Source of the DNA: Terriglobia bacterium | GTDB lineage: Bacteria > Acidobacteriota > Terriglobia > Terriglobales > Acidobacteriaceae | Reading direction: 5' to 3' | DNA: 48,425 nt | Assembly: GCA_020073285.1 (NCBI GenBank) | Contig: JAIQFM010000006.1 | Coordinates: forward strand, 1-48,425 | In this document: positions 8,554 through 17,428 of the stretch, piece by piece | How the letters are laid out: each line of letters opens with the position of its first letter | How positions within the stretch are numbered: the stretch's first letter is position 1 | The notes under the pieces: generated by a model | What the model was told of the DNA's origin: nothing | Seen by the model: only the letters and a program-made list of their open reading frames with translations | Databases searched by the model: none | Program-made: the position numbers and the translations under genes

Positions 8554-10119
8554 TCAATGCACGGCCCGGTCGGCGTTCGCCCAATACGGTCGGCGAATGG
8601 CCCTGCGATCGATCTTGCCAGCGTGTGTCTTGGGAATTTCCTCCCGGAACTCGACTGACTTCGGCGATTTCACGCCGCCCAGGCGCCGCTTGCAATGGTG
8701 GATCACATCCTGCTCGGTCAGACCCGCTCCCTCTTTCAGTACGAGGATGGCCTTGACCGCCTCTCCCCAAGTTTCGTCCGGGACGCCGATCACGGCGCAC
8801 TGCTCGACTTCGGCCAGCGCCATGATCTCAGCTTCGATCTCGGCGCAGTACACGTTGAAACCGCCGGTGATGATCATGTCCTTCTTGCGATCGACGATGT
8901 AGAAGTACCCATCCTCATTCCGGTAGCCGAGATCGCCGGTGTGATGCCAGCCGTAAGCGCGGATTTCCTCCGTTGCCTGCGGCATTTTGTAGTAGCCGGG
9001 GGTCACCAACGTACCCCGGGCCACGATCTCTCCCACCTCGCCGGACGGCAGAATGCGGCCCTGGTCATCCATGATGGCCAGACGCACCGCGGAAGTAGCC
9101 TTGCCGCAACTGCGCAAGCGTTCGGGATGCTCCCCGGCGGCAGCGGCGGCCACCGTTCCGGCATCCAGCCAGGTCAGCAACATCGGCGACTCGGTCTGCC
9201 CGTAGCACTGGCACAAGCACGGTCCAAACAGTTCAACGCCTCGGCGCAACTTGTCGGGCGATACCGGAGAACCGGCGAGCAGGAAGACACGCAGGCTTGA
9301 ATAGTCGAAGCTGCCGACCTCCGGGTGCGCGAGCAGCTTGTAGAAGGCGGTCGGCGGCAGGAAGAGGTGGGTGACGCGAAAGCGCTCAATACCCCGCAAA
9401 ACTTCCAGCGCATCGAACTTCGGCAGAATGACATTGGTGGCTCCCAGAGCGAACATGGTGAAGGCCACCACGCCGGCGGCATGCGACAACGGCGCAACGT
9501 TGAGGCAGACCGGGTCAACGGCGTCCGAGCGCCAGTAATGGGTGGCCATCTCCGTCATGGTTCCCCAGACAAGACTGGTCACCTTGACGCCTTTCGCCGG
9601 CCCGGTAGTTCCGCCGGTCGGCACTAGGCCCACCAGACGATCCGGGTTGCCGTGAGGATCGCCCCAGTCGCCGCATTCCGCGCTTCCCAACTTCAAAAAG
9701 GTTTCGAGAGAGGGATTCCGGCCATCCTCGCTATCGAGGCAGACGAGATTGCGCAGGGTGGGCACGCGCTCCTTGAGTTCTTCCACCTGCCCGCGGAAGG
9801 CGCTGTGATAAAAGAGCCAGACCGTCTCCACGTACTTCATGTATTCGGCATTGGCATCCACCGAGTTGCGGTAGTTGATCGGAACCCAGACCGCGCCGGC
9901 GCGCATAATACCCAGCATGCAGAAAAGTACGCGGGCGTCGTTGTGGGAGTAAATGGCGGCCGCTTGTTCACCCCGCAGGCCGCTCGCCCACATGGCGCGC
10001 GCGATCTGCTCGGTGATGGCACGCGTGTGCGCGTAGGAGTAGCAGGCGTTGCCGTCCACGATGGCGGTCCGGGCGGGTGCGGCGTCCGCGCCTCGATCGA
10101 AATAGTCAATTGCCCGCAT
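8554..10119 (-). CDS. AMP-forming acyl-CoA synthetase (ANL superfamily)
   Basis: About 521 residues. The ATP/AMP P-loop is LVPTGGTTGPAKGV (first positions vary from the usual YTSGTTG), followed by YGQTESP (A5), a WHHTGDLGY motif (A7), IVDRKKDMIITGG (A8 hinge) and the C-terminal catalytic-lysine motif PKTHAGKIDRRAI. ATG at 10119 is chosen over GTG at 10140, which only adds MKRTFCR. First gene of a five-gene minus-strand operon (ligase, thiolase, lipoyl domain, E1 alpha, E1 beta), divergent from an HxlR regulator. Substrate unknown; the context suggests a carboxylic acid activated to its CoA thioester before thiolysis. Confidence 0.9.
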   Translation of the reverse strand: MRAIDYFDRGADAAPARTAIVDGNACYSYAHTRAITEQIARAMWASGLRGEQAAAIYSHNDARVLFCMLGIMRAGAVWVPINYRNSVDANAEYMKYVETVWLFYHSAFRGQVEELKERVPTLRNLVCLDSEDGRNPSLETFLKLGSAECGDWGDPHGNPDRLVGLVPTGGTTGPAKGVKVTSLVWGTMTEMATHYWRSDAVDPVCLNVAPLSHAAGVVAFTMFALGATNVILPKFDALEVLRGIERFRVTHLFLPPTAFYKLLAHPEVGSFDYSSLRVFLLAGSPVSPDKLRRGVELFGPCLCQCYGQTESPMLLTWLDAGTVAAAAAGEHPERLRSCGKATSAVRLAIMDDQGRILPSGEVGEIVARGTLVTPGYYKMPQATEEIRAYGWHHTGDLGYRNEDGYFYIVDRKKDMIITGGFNVYCAEIEAEIMALAEVEQCAVIGVPDETWGEAVKAILVLKEGAGLTEQDVIHHCKRRLGGVKSPKSVEFREEIPKTHAGKIDRRAIRRPYWANADRAVH

Positions 10120-10156
10120 ACGGCAAAAAGTGCGCTTCACCCTGTCGTGAACCGCG

Positions 10157-10194
10157 ATTTTAGGCTAAAGTATTAGGAAAGCCAGTAGGTACCT
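10157..10194. promoter_or_regulatory. Divergent control region with two palindromes, candidate HxlR operator
   Basis: The roughly 100-bp gap between the acyl-CoA ligase and the HxlR gene contains TTTAGGCTAAA (10159-10169, perfect TTTA/TAAA arms) and the perfect 8-bp palindrome AGGTACCT (10187-10194). HxlR/YodB proteins bind short dyads near their own promoters, so either is a plausible operator. No strong -35/-10 pair is evident. The HxlR start is preceded by GGGAGAG. Confidence 0.4.
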
Positions 10195-10223
10195 TTCTGT
10201 GACTTGGTATCGCGGGAGAGACT

Positions 10224-10565
10224 ATGGACCTGTTCGATTGCCCGGTGACCTTGACGACGGAGATTATCGGCGGAAAATGGAAGCCGTCGATCCTGTTCTT
10301 TCTGGAGCGCAAGACCCGCCGCTTCAGCGAAATCCAGCGACTGATCCCAGGGATGACGCGCAAGATGCTGACCCAGCACCTGCGAGAGTTAGAGCGCGAC
10401 GGCATCGTCCACCGCAAGGTGTACGCGCAAGTCCCGCCGAAGGTAGAGTATTCCCTCACCAAACACGGGGAGAGCCTGAAGCCCATCCTCAAGCTGATGT
10501 CGGCGTGGGGGAACAAACATCGCGCCCGCTACGGCAACGGCAACGGAACCCACACCAAGGAGTAG
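10224..10565 (+). CDS. HxlR-family winged-helix transcriptional regulator
   Basis: 113 residues, normal for the family. The motif order is typical: MDLFDCPV with the N-terminal Cys6 that is redox- or electrophile-sensing in YodB/HypR-like members, [36 protein letters not shown] (recognition helix), then the beta-wing [28 protein letters not shown] just upstream of ATG supports the start. It is divergent from the ligase/thiolase/E1 operon, the usual position of a local regulator. The tail (NGNGTHTKE) is low complexity. Confidence 0.93.
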   Translation: MDLFDCPVTLTTEIIGGKWKPSILFFLERKTRRFSEIQRLIPGMTRKMLTQHLRELERDGIVHRKVYAQVPPKVEYSLTKHGESLKPILKLMSAWGNKHRARYGNGNGTHTKE

Positions 10566-10590
10566 CCGCAGGCAGGGGTTCGCGTCCACG

Positions 10591-11436
10591 CTACTCCGCC
10601 GGCCAGATGACGGAGGCCGTACGGCCCAGAATCTGCTGCCGTGCCTCTTCGCTGAGGGACAAAGCCCGGAAATCTTCGAGATTCTTGCGGATGTCGGGCA
10701 CGCCCGGCCCCGGCCAGTCGGTGCCGAACAAGGTCTGTTGCGCGATCTCTTCCAGCCGCGGGAAGTACTTGAGCAGCGTCTTCGGCGGGATCCCGCTTAT
10801 GTCCAGAAAGACATTGGGATGGCGCCGCACCAGGAAAAAGGCGGTAGGCATCCAGAGCGGCCGCCCGCCGTGGGCCATCACAATCTTCAGCTTGGGGAAG
10901 TCCACCGCCACGTCATCGAGGTAGATGGGGTCGCCGTATTTGTTGCGCGCCCCGGCGAAGATCGAAGTCCCAGTGTGAAAGATTATGGGAATGCCATTGG
11001 CCTCGGCCGCGCGGTAGACGATCTCCAGTTCCTTGACCCCGTGCAGGTAATCGTTGGGAAAGAGGAGTTGGTGGGGCGGATGGATCTTGATGCTGCGGAT
11101 CTTGAGGCGGAGGATCTGCTCCACGTCCGCCAGGATGTTTTTGCTGGTCCGCGGGTGCAGCCCCCCGCAGGAGATCAATCGTTGCGGACATTCTTGGGTG
11201 TAGTCTGCGATGTACTGGTTCACCTCGGCGGTGAACCCAATCACCTCGGGGGCAACGTAGTTGATGAGCACCGCGCGGTCCACCCCCGCGGCGTCCAAAT
11301 ACTTCAGAAACGGCTTGGGAGCTTCGCAGAACTCGGCGATCTGGTCGAAATTCGCCCGGCCTTTCTTAATCGACTCTAGCGCCGCGGGCTTGAACATATG
11401 CAGCGGGCAGATGTGGACGTGGCAGTCAGTGATCAA
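10591..11436 (-). CDS. Amidohydrolase-2 family TIM-barrel hydrolase or decarboxylase
   Basis: 281 residues with the metal-dependent amidohydrolase layout: HxH after strand 1 (TDCHVHI), a strand-4 region IKIHP, His after strand 5 (IIFHTG), His after strand 6 (IVMAHGG) and the strand-8 Asp (LFGTDWPG). This is closest to the ACMSD/LigW/4-oxalomesaconate-hydratase group (amidohydrolase 2), which decarboxylates or hydrates aromatic-pathway acids. The frame can only begin at TTG 11436, as no ATG or GTG lies between it and the upstream stop. It is last in a minus-strand set after PaaK-like ligase and HyuA-like protein, with 47-48 nt gaps. Exact reaction unknown. Confidence 0.85.
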   Translation of the reverse strand: MITDCHVHICPLHMFKPAALESIKKGRANFDQIAEFCEAPKPFLKYLDAAGVDRAVLINYVAPEVIGFTAEVNQYIADYTQECPQRLISCGGLHPRTSKNILADVEQILRLKIRSIKIHPPHQLLFPNDYLHGVKELEIVYRAAEANGIPIIFHTGTSIFAGARNKYGDPIYLDDVAVDFPKLKIVMAHGGRPLWMPTAFFLVRRHPNVFLDISGIPPKTLLKYFPRLEEIAQQTLFGTDWPGPGVPDIRKNLEDFRALSLSEEARQQILGRTASVIWPAE

Positions 11437-11483
11437 GTTCGTCTTGCCTGCTCTTTCTCAGGACTGGTGACTTCAGGTTCATT

Positions 11484-13721
11484 CTATCCAGCCGCCGCAA
11501 CCCGCAGAGCCTGCAAAGCGGCGGCCACCTGTTTCGGGTCAGCGCTGGGAGAGATGTCTGCCGAGGACGTCAGAAGCGCCGGCCTGGAATCCGCCGGACC
11601 CCCGCAAATCGAGGATACCGAGGTCGCGATTGCGGGATGACTTCCCTCGAAGAAACAGGGCGGCAAGGCCATCCCCATGGTTGCGCTCCTGGAGCTGCCG
11701 AGACTCCAAAGTGCAGGCTCGCTCTTGTCCAGCGCCGGACACAAAAACCAACTCCGAGTGCTGTTCAGGATAGCGGGAAATGCGTCCCTGAGCCGGGCAA
11801 CATCCTGCAGTAGAAGGACGGGCAGCGCCTGGTAGAAACGAATCGCGCAGCCCTGGACCTTGTTTCCCGGCTGGAGCGACTCCCACCTGTAAACGCTGGC
11901 CTGACCCGTGCCGCTGCCATAGGCGACCGCGCGCGCGCCCGCCAGGGCGTCGCCGGATTCCTCCGGCTGCAGTGTCCGCGGCAGCAAGGCGGGTTTGAAG
12001 ATGGTCTTCTTCATCCGCAGGCGAACCAGTTCCAGGGAAACCCCGCGCCGATCCAGGCCGAGGGCGTGACGCAGGTCCTCCACGCCGGAAAAACGAAGGC
12101 CGGGGCATTTCATGTTCACGTTCGGCCCGCCCGCTTGCGACAGTTCCATCTCCAGCGAATATTCCGCGCCGTCGGGCTTGATCCCTTCTCCCAGCAGGTC
12201 CCGGGCCCCAGTCGCGCAGGTTTCTTCGACCAAGCGGTTCAGCGAAGTCAAATCGGCGTCGTCCTCGAGCGGCAGATGACAATGGCGCTCATAGACGTGC
12301 GCAATATCGGATACGGAGGAGCCAAAGGCACTGAACACCGGACCGAGGGCAAGAAAGTAGGCATCTCTCAGTCCGGCACGGGCAGCGACGCCGCAGGCAA
12401 ACAGGCCGCCATTTCCGCCGTAGGCGAACAGTACGTGATCGGACAAGTCTTGTTCGAGTTCGTCGCCGGCGTTCGAGATCAGCTCCGCCACCATGTCGTA
12501 CGCGCGCTCAATGATGGCGCGGCAGGCTTCATGGATCGAGAGCCTGCGCGACCGGGCAATGCCGCAGTCGATGGCGCCCCTGGCCAGTTCCAGGTCCAAG
12601 CGCTTGGCGCCACCCAGGAAGCGGTCCGGATCGATGAGTCCCGCGGTCACGAACGCGTCCGTCAACGTCGGCTTCTCACCGCCCAGCGCGTAGCAGACCG
12701 GGCCCGGGAAAGCCCCCATGCTCCCCGGCCCCAGGGTCACACCGTCATCCGTCGCCTGCACCACGCTGCCGCCGCCGAGCGCGATGGATCGGAGATAAGG
12801 CAGGCTGACGCGCACGGGAATGCCGAACCAATCGCTCTCTCGCGAATATACTGGCTCGCCATCCTGAATGACGCCGATCTTGGCGGTAGTGCCTCCCACA
12901 TCCAGCGCGATCACGTTTTTCAACCCATACGCCTTCGCCAGATAGTTGGCGCCGTAAATCCCCAGGATGGGACCGGACTCCAGGGTGTCGATGGCACGGG
13001 TCTTGGAGACGCCGGCGACCCCGCCGTTGACATGGCTGATCAGGAAAGCGCGGGAATACCCCAGGCTGTAGCGCAGCTCGTCTTCCGCCTTGAACAGTGT
13101 GGATGCCAGGGCGCTGTGGGTGTAGGCATTGATGAGCGCACAGTGGGTGCGGGTCATGTCGTCGGGGCTCTGGCAGATGTCGCTGCCGGTGAGCACGGGC
13201 ACGGAACCGAGATAGTGGTCGGGGTATTGCTCGTCGATGGCGCGCTTGATCCGCTGTTCCTCTTCGGAGTTTTGTAGCGCACCCTGCAGGCTGATGCAGA
13301 TCCTGCGCACGCCGCTCTCCAGCAAGGAGCGCACCGCGGCCACAATCTCAGAGGAGTTAGTGCCGGCGATCCCCAGGACGTTCTTTTCGTCCACGATGCG
13401 ATGCAGGGCGGGACTGCAGCGCCGGTCGCCGTAGAGATCCCGTTCGTGCCCCTTGATCACGATCAGGCCAATCTTGGGGCCGCGCAGTTCCGCCAGGACG
13501 TTCGAGGTGAGCGTGGTGGACCAGCGCAAGAGTTCGACCTGCTCGAGAAAGTCGGCCAGGTCGGGATAGCCGAGCTGCGTGGCTCCTTGTGTCAGGCAGT
13601 CGAACAGGCAAACCGTCAGGTCGTGGGGCGTCGAGTCCACCTTGGCGCACACCAGACGCGTTCCGTCGCCGAAGATGCCGTCGGTCAAAGTTCCGCCGAC
13701 ATCGATATCGACGCTAAACAT
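11484..13721 (-). CDS. Hydantoinase/oxoprolinase (HyuA) family protein, acetone/acetophenone-carboxylase-like ATPase subunit
   Basis: 745 residues. Two ASKHA-type phosphate motifs are visible: DVGGTLTDGIF at the N-terminus (Hydant_A_N) and IALDVGGTTAKIGVI near residue 280, followed by SLPYLRSIALGGGSVV and GPGSMGAFPGPVCYALGG, all classic for HyuA. Family members hydrolyse ATP to activate cyclic amides or, in acetone and acetophenone carboxylases, ketones or bicarbonate. They usually need a HyuB partner, and none is encoded here. The last ~110 residues, with several Cys and little resemblance to the family, are unusual. ATG 13721 has AGAGG upstream. Flanking genes suggest a role in aromatic or ketone catabolism. 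Confidence 0.85.
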   Translation of the reverse strand: MFSVDIDVGGTLTDGIFGDGTRLVCAKVDSTPHDLTVCLFDCLTQGATQLGYPDLADFLEQVELLRWSTTLTSNVLAELRGPKIGLIVIKGHERDLYGDRRCSPALHRIVDEKNVLGIAGTNSSEIVAAVRSLLESGVRRICISLQGALQNSEEEQRIKRAIDEQYPDHYLGSVPVLTGSDICQSPDDMTRTHCALINAYTHSALASTLFKAEDELRYSLGYSRAFLISHVNGGVAGVSKTRAIDTLESGPILGIYGANYLAKAYGLKNVIALDVGGTTAKIGVIQDGEPVYSRESDWFGIPVRVSLPYLRSIALGGGSVVQATDDGVTLGPGSMGAFPGPVCYALGGEKPTLTDAFVTAGLIDPDRFLGGAKRLDLELARGAIDCGIARSRRLSIHEACRAIIERAYDMVAELISNAGDELEQDLSDHVLFAYGGNGGLFACGVAARAGLRDAYFLALGPVFSAFGSSVSDIAHVYERHCHLPLEDDADLTSLNRLVEETCATGARDLLGEGIKPDGAEYSLEMELSQAGGPNVNMKCPGLRFSGVEDLRHALGLDRRGVSLELVRLRMKKTIFKPALLPRTLQPEESGDALAGARAVAYGSGTGQASVYRWESLQPGNKVQGCAIRFYQALPVLLLQDVARLRDAFPAILNSTRSWFLCPALDKSEPALWSLGSSRSATMGMALPPCFFEGSHPAIATSVSSICGGPADSRPALLTSSADISPSADPKQVAAALQALRVAAAG

Positions 13722-13769
13722 GGAAACCTCTCATCATGGGGTCGGTCGCCCGCTTGTACTCGACGACTC

Positions 13770-15140
13770 TCACCCTGCCGCCCTGCTCTCATAGGCTCTT
13801 TTCAGCAACTGACCCTTCATCTCATGTCGCGGCAAGGTTCCGGCCGCAACCAGATCCACCGAAGCGGACACGGTCAAGACAGCCTTGATCTCGCGCTCGA
13901 TCTCGGTCTTGAGGGCATTCCAATCGCCGCCTTCACCGCCGCACTCGGCTACCACCTTCAACGGTGGCGCCACCTTGGGCCCCGGTTGCTCCAGGATGAT
14001 CTGAATCTCCCCGGTGGTTCTGGGATGGAAGCTGGAGACTACGTCGCGCACCGCCGAGGGGAACACGTTGACTCCGAGCACGATCAGCATGTCATCCGTG
14101 CGACCAATGCAACGGAGTTTGAAGCTGGTACGCCCGCAGGGACAGGAAGTGTCGAGTACGGTGACACGATCGCGCGTGCGAAAGCGCAGCAAGGGGACGC
14201 ATTCCCGCTCCAGGCTGGTATAGACGAGTTCGCCGGAGACGCCCCGCTCGATGGGAAGAGCCTCTTCCGTCTCCGGGTCGATGATCTCGACCAGGACATA
14301 CTCCTGTCCGTTGCCGTGCATCCCGGACTGCTGCGGGCATTCGCTGAAGATGATGGGCGCCATATCGGCGTTCCCTAATCCCTCGGTGACCCGCGCTCCC
14401 CAATCCTCTTGCAACTTTGTCCGCACGGCGGGAATCCCGGCTCCCGGCTCGCCTCCGCAGAAGAACTTTTTCAGCCCGAGCGCTCGCGGTTCGAGGTGAG
14501 CTTGCCGCCGCACCCATTCGGCAAAGTACGTCGCATAGGATGGCGTGCAGTGCATAGCCGTCGCTCCCAAGAGCTGAATCGCCATTAAGGCTTTCTCCGA
14601 GGCGCCGGTGCCGATGGGAACAAACATGGCCCCCAGCGATTCAATGGCGTCTTTCGCGGGCAAGCCGCCGACGAAGAGGGTGAGCCCCGCGGCATGAATC
14701 ACGATGTCGGTCTTCCTGACGCCCTGGGTGTAGAAGGAGCGGGCCGTCAAGGCCGTCCACATGCGAGCGTCACGCCGGGTCAGACCAATGAAGCTGGGCC
14801 TGCCGGTGGTGCCGGTAGAGCTATGGACACGGATCACATCCTCCAACCGGCACGCGATGTGCTTGCCCAGCGGCGGAGCCGCCGCCTGGCTCTCTCGGAG
14901 TTCCTCTTTGGTGGTAAGAGGAAACCGGGCCACATCCTTCAGCCGACGAAAATCTCTGCGCCGGATTCCCGCTGCCTGAAACTTTTCCCGATAGAACAAT
15001 GAGCGGCTCAAGAGGTAGTCGAGTTGCCGCGCGAGCTTGGCCTCCTGGAGTTCCTGGATCTCTTTGAAGGTCGCGGTTTCAATCTTCCTGTTCAGATAGT
15101 TCCGGCTTGGCATATGCCCGAAGCCGCTCCCTAGTTGCAT
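13770..15140 (-). CDS. Phenylacetate-CoA ligase (PaaK) family AMP-forming ligase
   Basis: About 456 residues, the usual PaaK length. It has the PaaK N-terminal pattern (LSRSLFYREKFQAAGI), P-loop VHSSTGTTGRPSFIGLT, FFCGGEPG, EGLGNADMAP, and a C-terminal sub-domain with RFRTRDRVTV, a Cys pair in TSCPCGRTS, and GRTDDMLIVLGVNVFPS, which is diagnostic of the family. Catalytic C-terminal lysine region HEMKGQLLKR. Start taken at ATG 15140 (AGGTG 5 nt upstream); GTG 15146 adds two residues, and ATG 15113 is also possible. It is first in a putative operon with the HyuA-like and amidohydrolase genes, and divergent from a second acyl-CoA synthetase. Substrate is probably an aromatic acid; phenylacetate itself is not demonstrated, as no paaABCDE genes are present. 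Confidence 0.88.
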   Translation of the reverse strand: MQLGSGFGHMPSRNYLNRKIETATFKEIQELQEAKLARQLDYLLSRSLFYREKFQAAGIRRRDFRRLKDVARFPLTTKEELRESQAAAPPLGKHIACRLEDVIRVHSSTGTTGRPSFIGLTRRDARMWTALTARSFYTQGVRKTDIVIHAAGLTLFVGGLPAKDAIESLGAMFVPIGTGASEKALMAIQLLGATAMHCTPSYATYFAEWVRRQAHLEPRALGLKKFFCGGEPGAGIPAVRTKLQEDWGARVTEGLGNADMAPIIFSECPQQSGMHGNGQEYVLVEIIDPETEEALPIERGVSGELVYTSLERECVPLLRFRTRDRVTVLDTSCPCGRTSFKLRCIGRTDDMLIVLGVNVFPSAVRDVVSSFHPRTTGEIQIILEQPGPKVAPPLKVVAECGGEGGDWNALKTEIEREIKAVLTVSASVDLVAAGTLPRHEMKGQLLKRAYESRAAG

Positions 15141-15308
15141 TTTCACCTGTAAGGGGCTAAATGGGACTCTACGGAGCGTCCGTTATAATTGCGGAGCGGG
15201 AATTTGGCAAGCCGAAAGCAAGCGGGCTGGCGGCCGATCCCTGGGGTTGTGTGTGGGCTGCCCACGGCTGGATTTCGTGGCGGCGTGCGCTTCGAGGAGG
15301 GAGAGCAC

Positions 15309-16925
15309 ATGCGCGGCACCATGATGGATTATCCGCTCACGCTCATCCACATCCTGGAGCGTGCGGGAAGGCTTTTCCCGCGTTCCGAAATAATCTCCCG
15401 CCTGCCGGACCGTTCCCTGCGCCGGAATACCTACGCGGACTTCTATCACCGCGCCCGCACTCTGGCTGAGGCCTTGCGGAATGGCGGCCTGAGGCGCGGC
15501 GATCGCGTCGCCACCTTGATGTGGAACCACTACGCGCACCTGGAAGCCTATTTCGGGATACCGGTGTGCGGCGGCGTAATGCAGACCTTGAACCTCAGGC
15601 TGGCGCCGCACGATCTCGCCTATATCGCCAACCATGCCGGAGACCGGTTCTTGCTCGTGGACGACATCCTTCTGCCGGTCTATGAGAAGTTTGCGAACTC
15701 GGTTAACTTCGAGCGCGTAATCGTGGCGCCGCTCAGCGCTAAGCCGGTAGCCGCTGGGTATGAAAGCTATGAGGGCCTCCTGAACGCGGCCGCCCCAGGC
15801 CATTTTTCCTATCCCGCGCTGGAGGAAACCGAAGCCGCCTCCATGTGCTACACCTCGGGGACCACCGGCCGTCCCAAAGGAGTGGTGTACACCCACCGCT
15901 CGCTGGTGCTGCACACCATGCTGCTGGCGATGGCCGACAACTTCGCTATCAACCACCATGACGTGCTCCTGCCCGCCGTTTCCATGTTTCACGTGAACGG
16001 CTGGGGTCTGCCGTTCGTCGGCGTCATGGTTGGATGCAAACTGGTTTTGCCCGGCCCTTATCTGGATGCGGAAAGCCTGCTGGAACTGTTGGAACGCGAA
16101 AAGGTGACGGTGTCCGCGGGCGTGCCCACGATCTGGCTGAACGTTGTGGAGTGCCTGGAGAAGCATCCCGGGCGCTGGAAGCTGGGACCTCTGCGGGTGC
16201 TGGTGGGCGGGGCGGCGCCTCCGCTGGCGTTGATCCGCAAGCTCGACCAGTACGGCATCGAACTGAAGCAAGGCTGGGGGCTGACCGAGAGCAGCCCGCA
16301 GGCAACCACCAGCCAGATGAAGTCCTACATGCAGGATTGGCCCGCGAAGGAAAAGTTCGCGATCACGGCCAAGGCTGGTATTCCCGTACCCTTGGTTGAC
16401 GTGCGCGTGGTTAACGAAGCTGGAGAAGTGCCCGCTGACGCGGCCACGCTGGGGGAGGTGCAGTTGCGCGGGCCCTGGGTGGCGGCCAGCTACTACGACC
16501 TTCCGGAAGAGAAAGACAAGTGGAGCGAAGATGGCTGGTTTCGCACAGGAGACGTGGGCACGGTCGACGCCGAGGGCTATCTGAAGATCGCCGACCGCTC
16601 CAAAGACCTGATCAAGTCGGGCGGCGAGTGGATCAGCTCGGTGGATCTGGAGAACGCGCTGGTAGCGCATCCTGACGTGCGCGAGGCGGCGGTGATCGCG
16701 GTATCCCATCCCAAATGGCAGGAACGCCCGCTGGCTCTGGTGGTACCGCGTGACGGAGTGACACTGGACGCCCGCCAACTGCGCGAGTTCCTGGCCGCCA
16801 GGTTCGCCAAGTGGCAGTTGCCGGACGCTTTCGTGTTTGTGGATGAACTGCCGCACACCTCGACCGGCAAGCTGCAAAAGGCGGAATTGCGGCGCCGCTA
16901 CCACGACTGGAAGTGGGAAAGCTAA
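15309..16925 (+). CDS. Medium/long-chain-type acyl-CoA synthetase (AMP-forming)
   Basis: 538 residues. Motifs: CYTSGTTGRPKGVVYTH (A3 P-loop), VSMFHVNGWG (typical of the fatty-acyl/DMSP-demethylation DmdB-like branch), GWGLTESSP (A5), WFRTGDVGTVD (A7), IADRSKDLIKSGGEWISS (A8) and TSTGKLQKAELR with the catalytic Lys. The frame is open 120 nt further upstream, but ATG 15309 carries a strong GAGGAGGGAG Shine-Dalgarno and the family N-terminus. It is divergent from the PaaK-like gene (168-bp intergenic) and convergent with a cytochrome c gene. It could activate fatty or methylthio/aryl-propionic acids; the sequence does not decide. Confidence 0.92.
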   Translation: MRGTMMDYPLTLIHILERAGRLFPRSEIISRLPDRSLRRNTYADFYHRARTLAEALRNGGLRRGDRVATLMWNHYAHLEAYFGIPVCGGVMQTLNLRLAPHDLAYIANHAGDRFLLVDDILLPVYEKFANSVNFERVIVAPLSAKPVAAGYESYEGLLNAAAPGHFSYPALEETEAASMCYTSGTTGRPKGVVYTHRSLVLHTMLLAMADNFAINHHDVLLPAVSMFHVNGWGLPFVGVMVGCKLVLPGPYLDAESLLELLEREKVTVSAGVPTIWLNVVECLEKHPGRWKLGPLRVLVGGAAPPLALIRKLDQYGIELKQGWGLTESSPQATTSQMKSYMQDWPAKEKFAITAKAGIPVPLVDVRVVNEAGEVPADAATLGEVQLRGPWVAASYYDLPEEKDKWSEDGWFRTGDVGTVDAEGYLKIADRSKDLIKSGGEWISSVDLENALVAHPDVREAAVIAVSHPKWQERPLALVVPRDGVTLDARQLREFLAARFAKWQLPDAFVFVDELPHTSTGKLQKAELRRRYHDWKWES

Positions 16926-16952
16926 CGTGCTGGTCCCGCTTCCAGTGGTTGC

Positions 16953-17384
16953 CTACTTGACCTGCAGCGACTCGAGGTAGTGGCTGAGGTTGCCTACGCG
17001 CTGCTGCACTTGGCCGGCGTCTCCCTGGCTCATCGTCCAGAACACTGGTCCCCAGACGGGCATTTCCTGCGTGCCATGCGCCGTGACCCTGGCTCTCCCG
17101 CGGAGAATGCTCAGAACTTTCAACGAGGGAAATTTGCCGCCATTGCGCTGGGCCAATGTGGTCAGGTCGGCGGGCGGCGTCTTGAGAGCGCCCGCAGCCG
17201 GACCGTCGCCCTTGGCATCCTTGCCATGACACGCAGCGCAGTAGGCCGCGAACATCTCCTTCCCTGAAGCCGGAGAAGTCAGGGGAGGGGGGGCTCGTTT
17301 GATCTCCGGTTTCGGTTCTTGCGACCAACAAGAGAGCGTTCCTGCGAGGACGCATACCGCCAAGCCCCTTGTTAACAGCGCCAT
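16953..17384 (-). CDS. Exported single-haem c-type cytochrome
   Basis: 143 residues. Hydrophobic signal (LLTRGLAVCVLAGTLSCWS), a Pro-rich linker, then one haem-binding CAACH motif in a cytochrome-c class I-like domain (KEMFAAYCAACHGKDAKGDG) with distal Met in MPVWGPVF. The signal ends in LSC, a poor lipobox, so a lipoprotein is possible but uncertain. ATG 17384 is fixed by GAGGAGGAG 4 nt upstream; the longer frame to 17549 is not supported. It lies 44 nt downstream of the TonB receptor gene on the same strand. Likely a periplasmic electron carrier, for example for the PQQ dehydrogenase encoded nearby. Confidence 0.85.
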   Translation of the reverse strand: MALLTRGLAVCVLAGTLSCWSQEPKPEIKRAPPPLTSPASGKEMFAAYCAACHGKDAKGDGPAAGALKTPPADLTTLAQRNGGKFPSLKVLSILRGRARVTAHGTQEMPVWGPVFWTMSQGDAGQVQQRVGNLSHYLESLQVK

Positions 17385-17428
17385 CAGCTCCTCCTCGATA
17401 AGCCAGATCTCCGCCTGGCTACGGAACA

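Noticed and set aside
7266-8756. Open plus-strand frame across the thiolase and ligase genes
   Set aside because: Composition typical of an antisense shadow; both minus-strand genes carry catalytic motifs.
15183-16904. Long open frame antisense to the acyl-CoA synthetase (over 570 codons)
   Set aside because: Its translation is rich in His, Gln, Arg and Gly without any domain pattern. It is a codon-bias shadow of the plus-strand gene, which has clear motifs.
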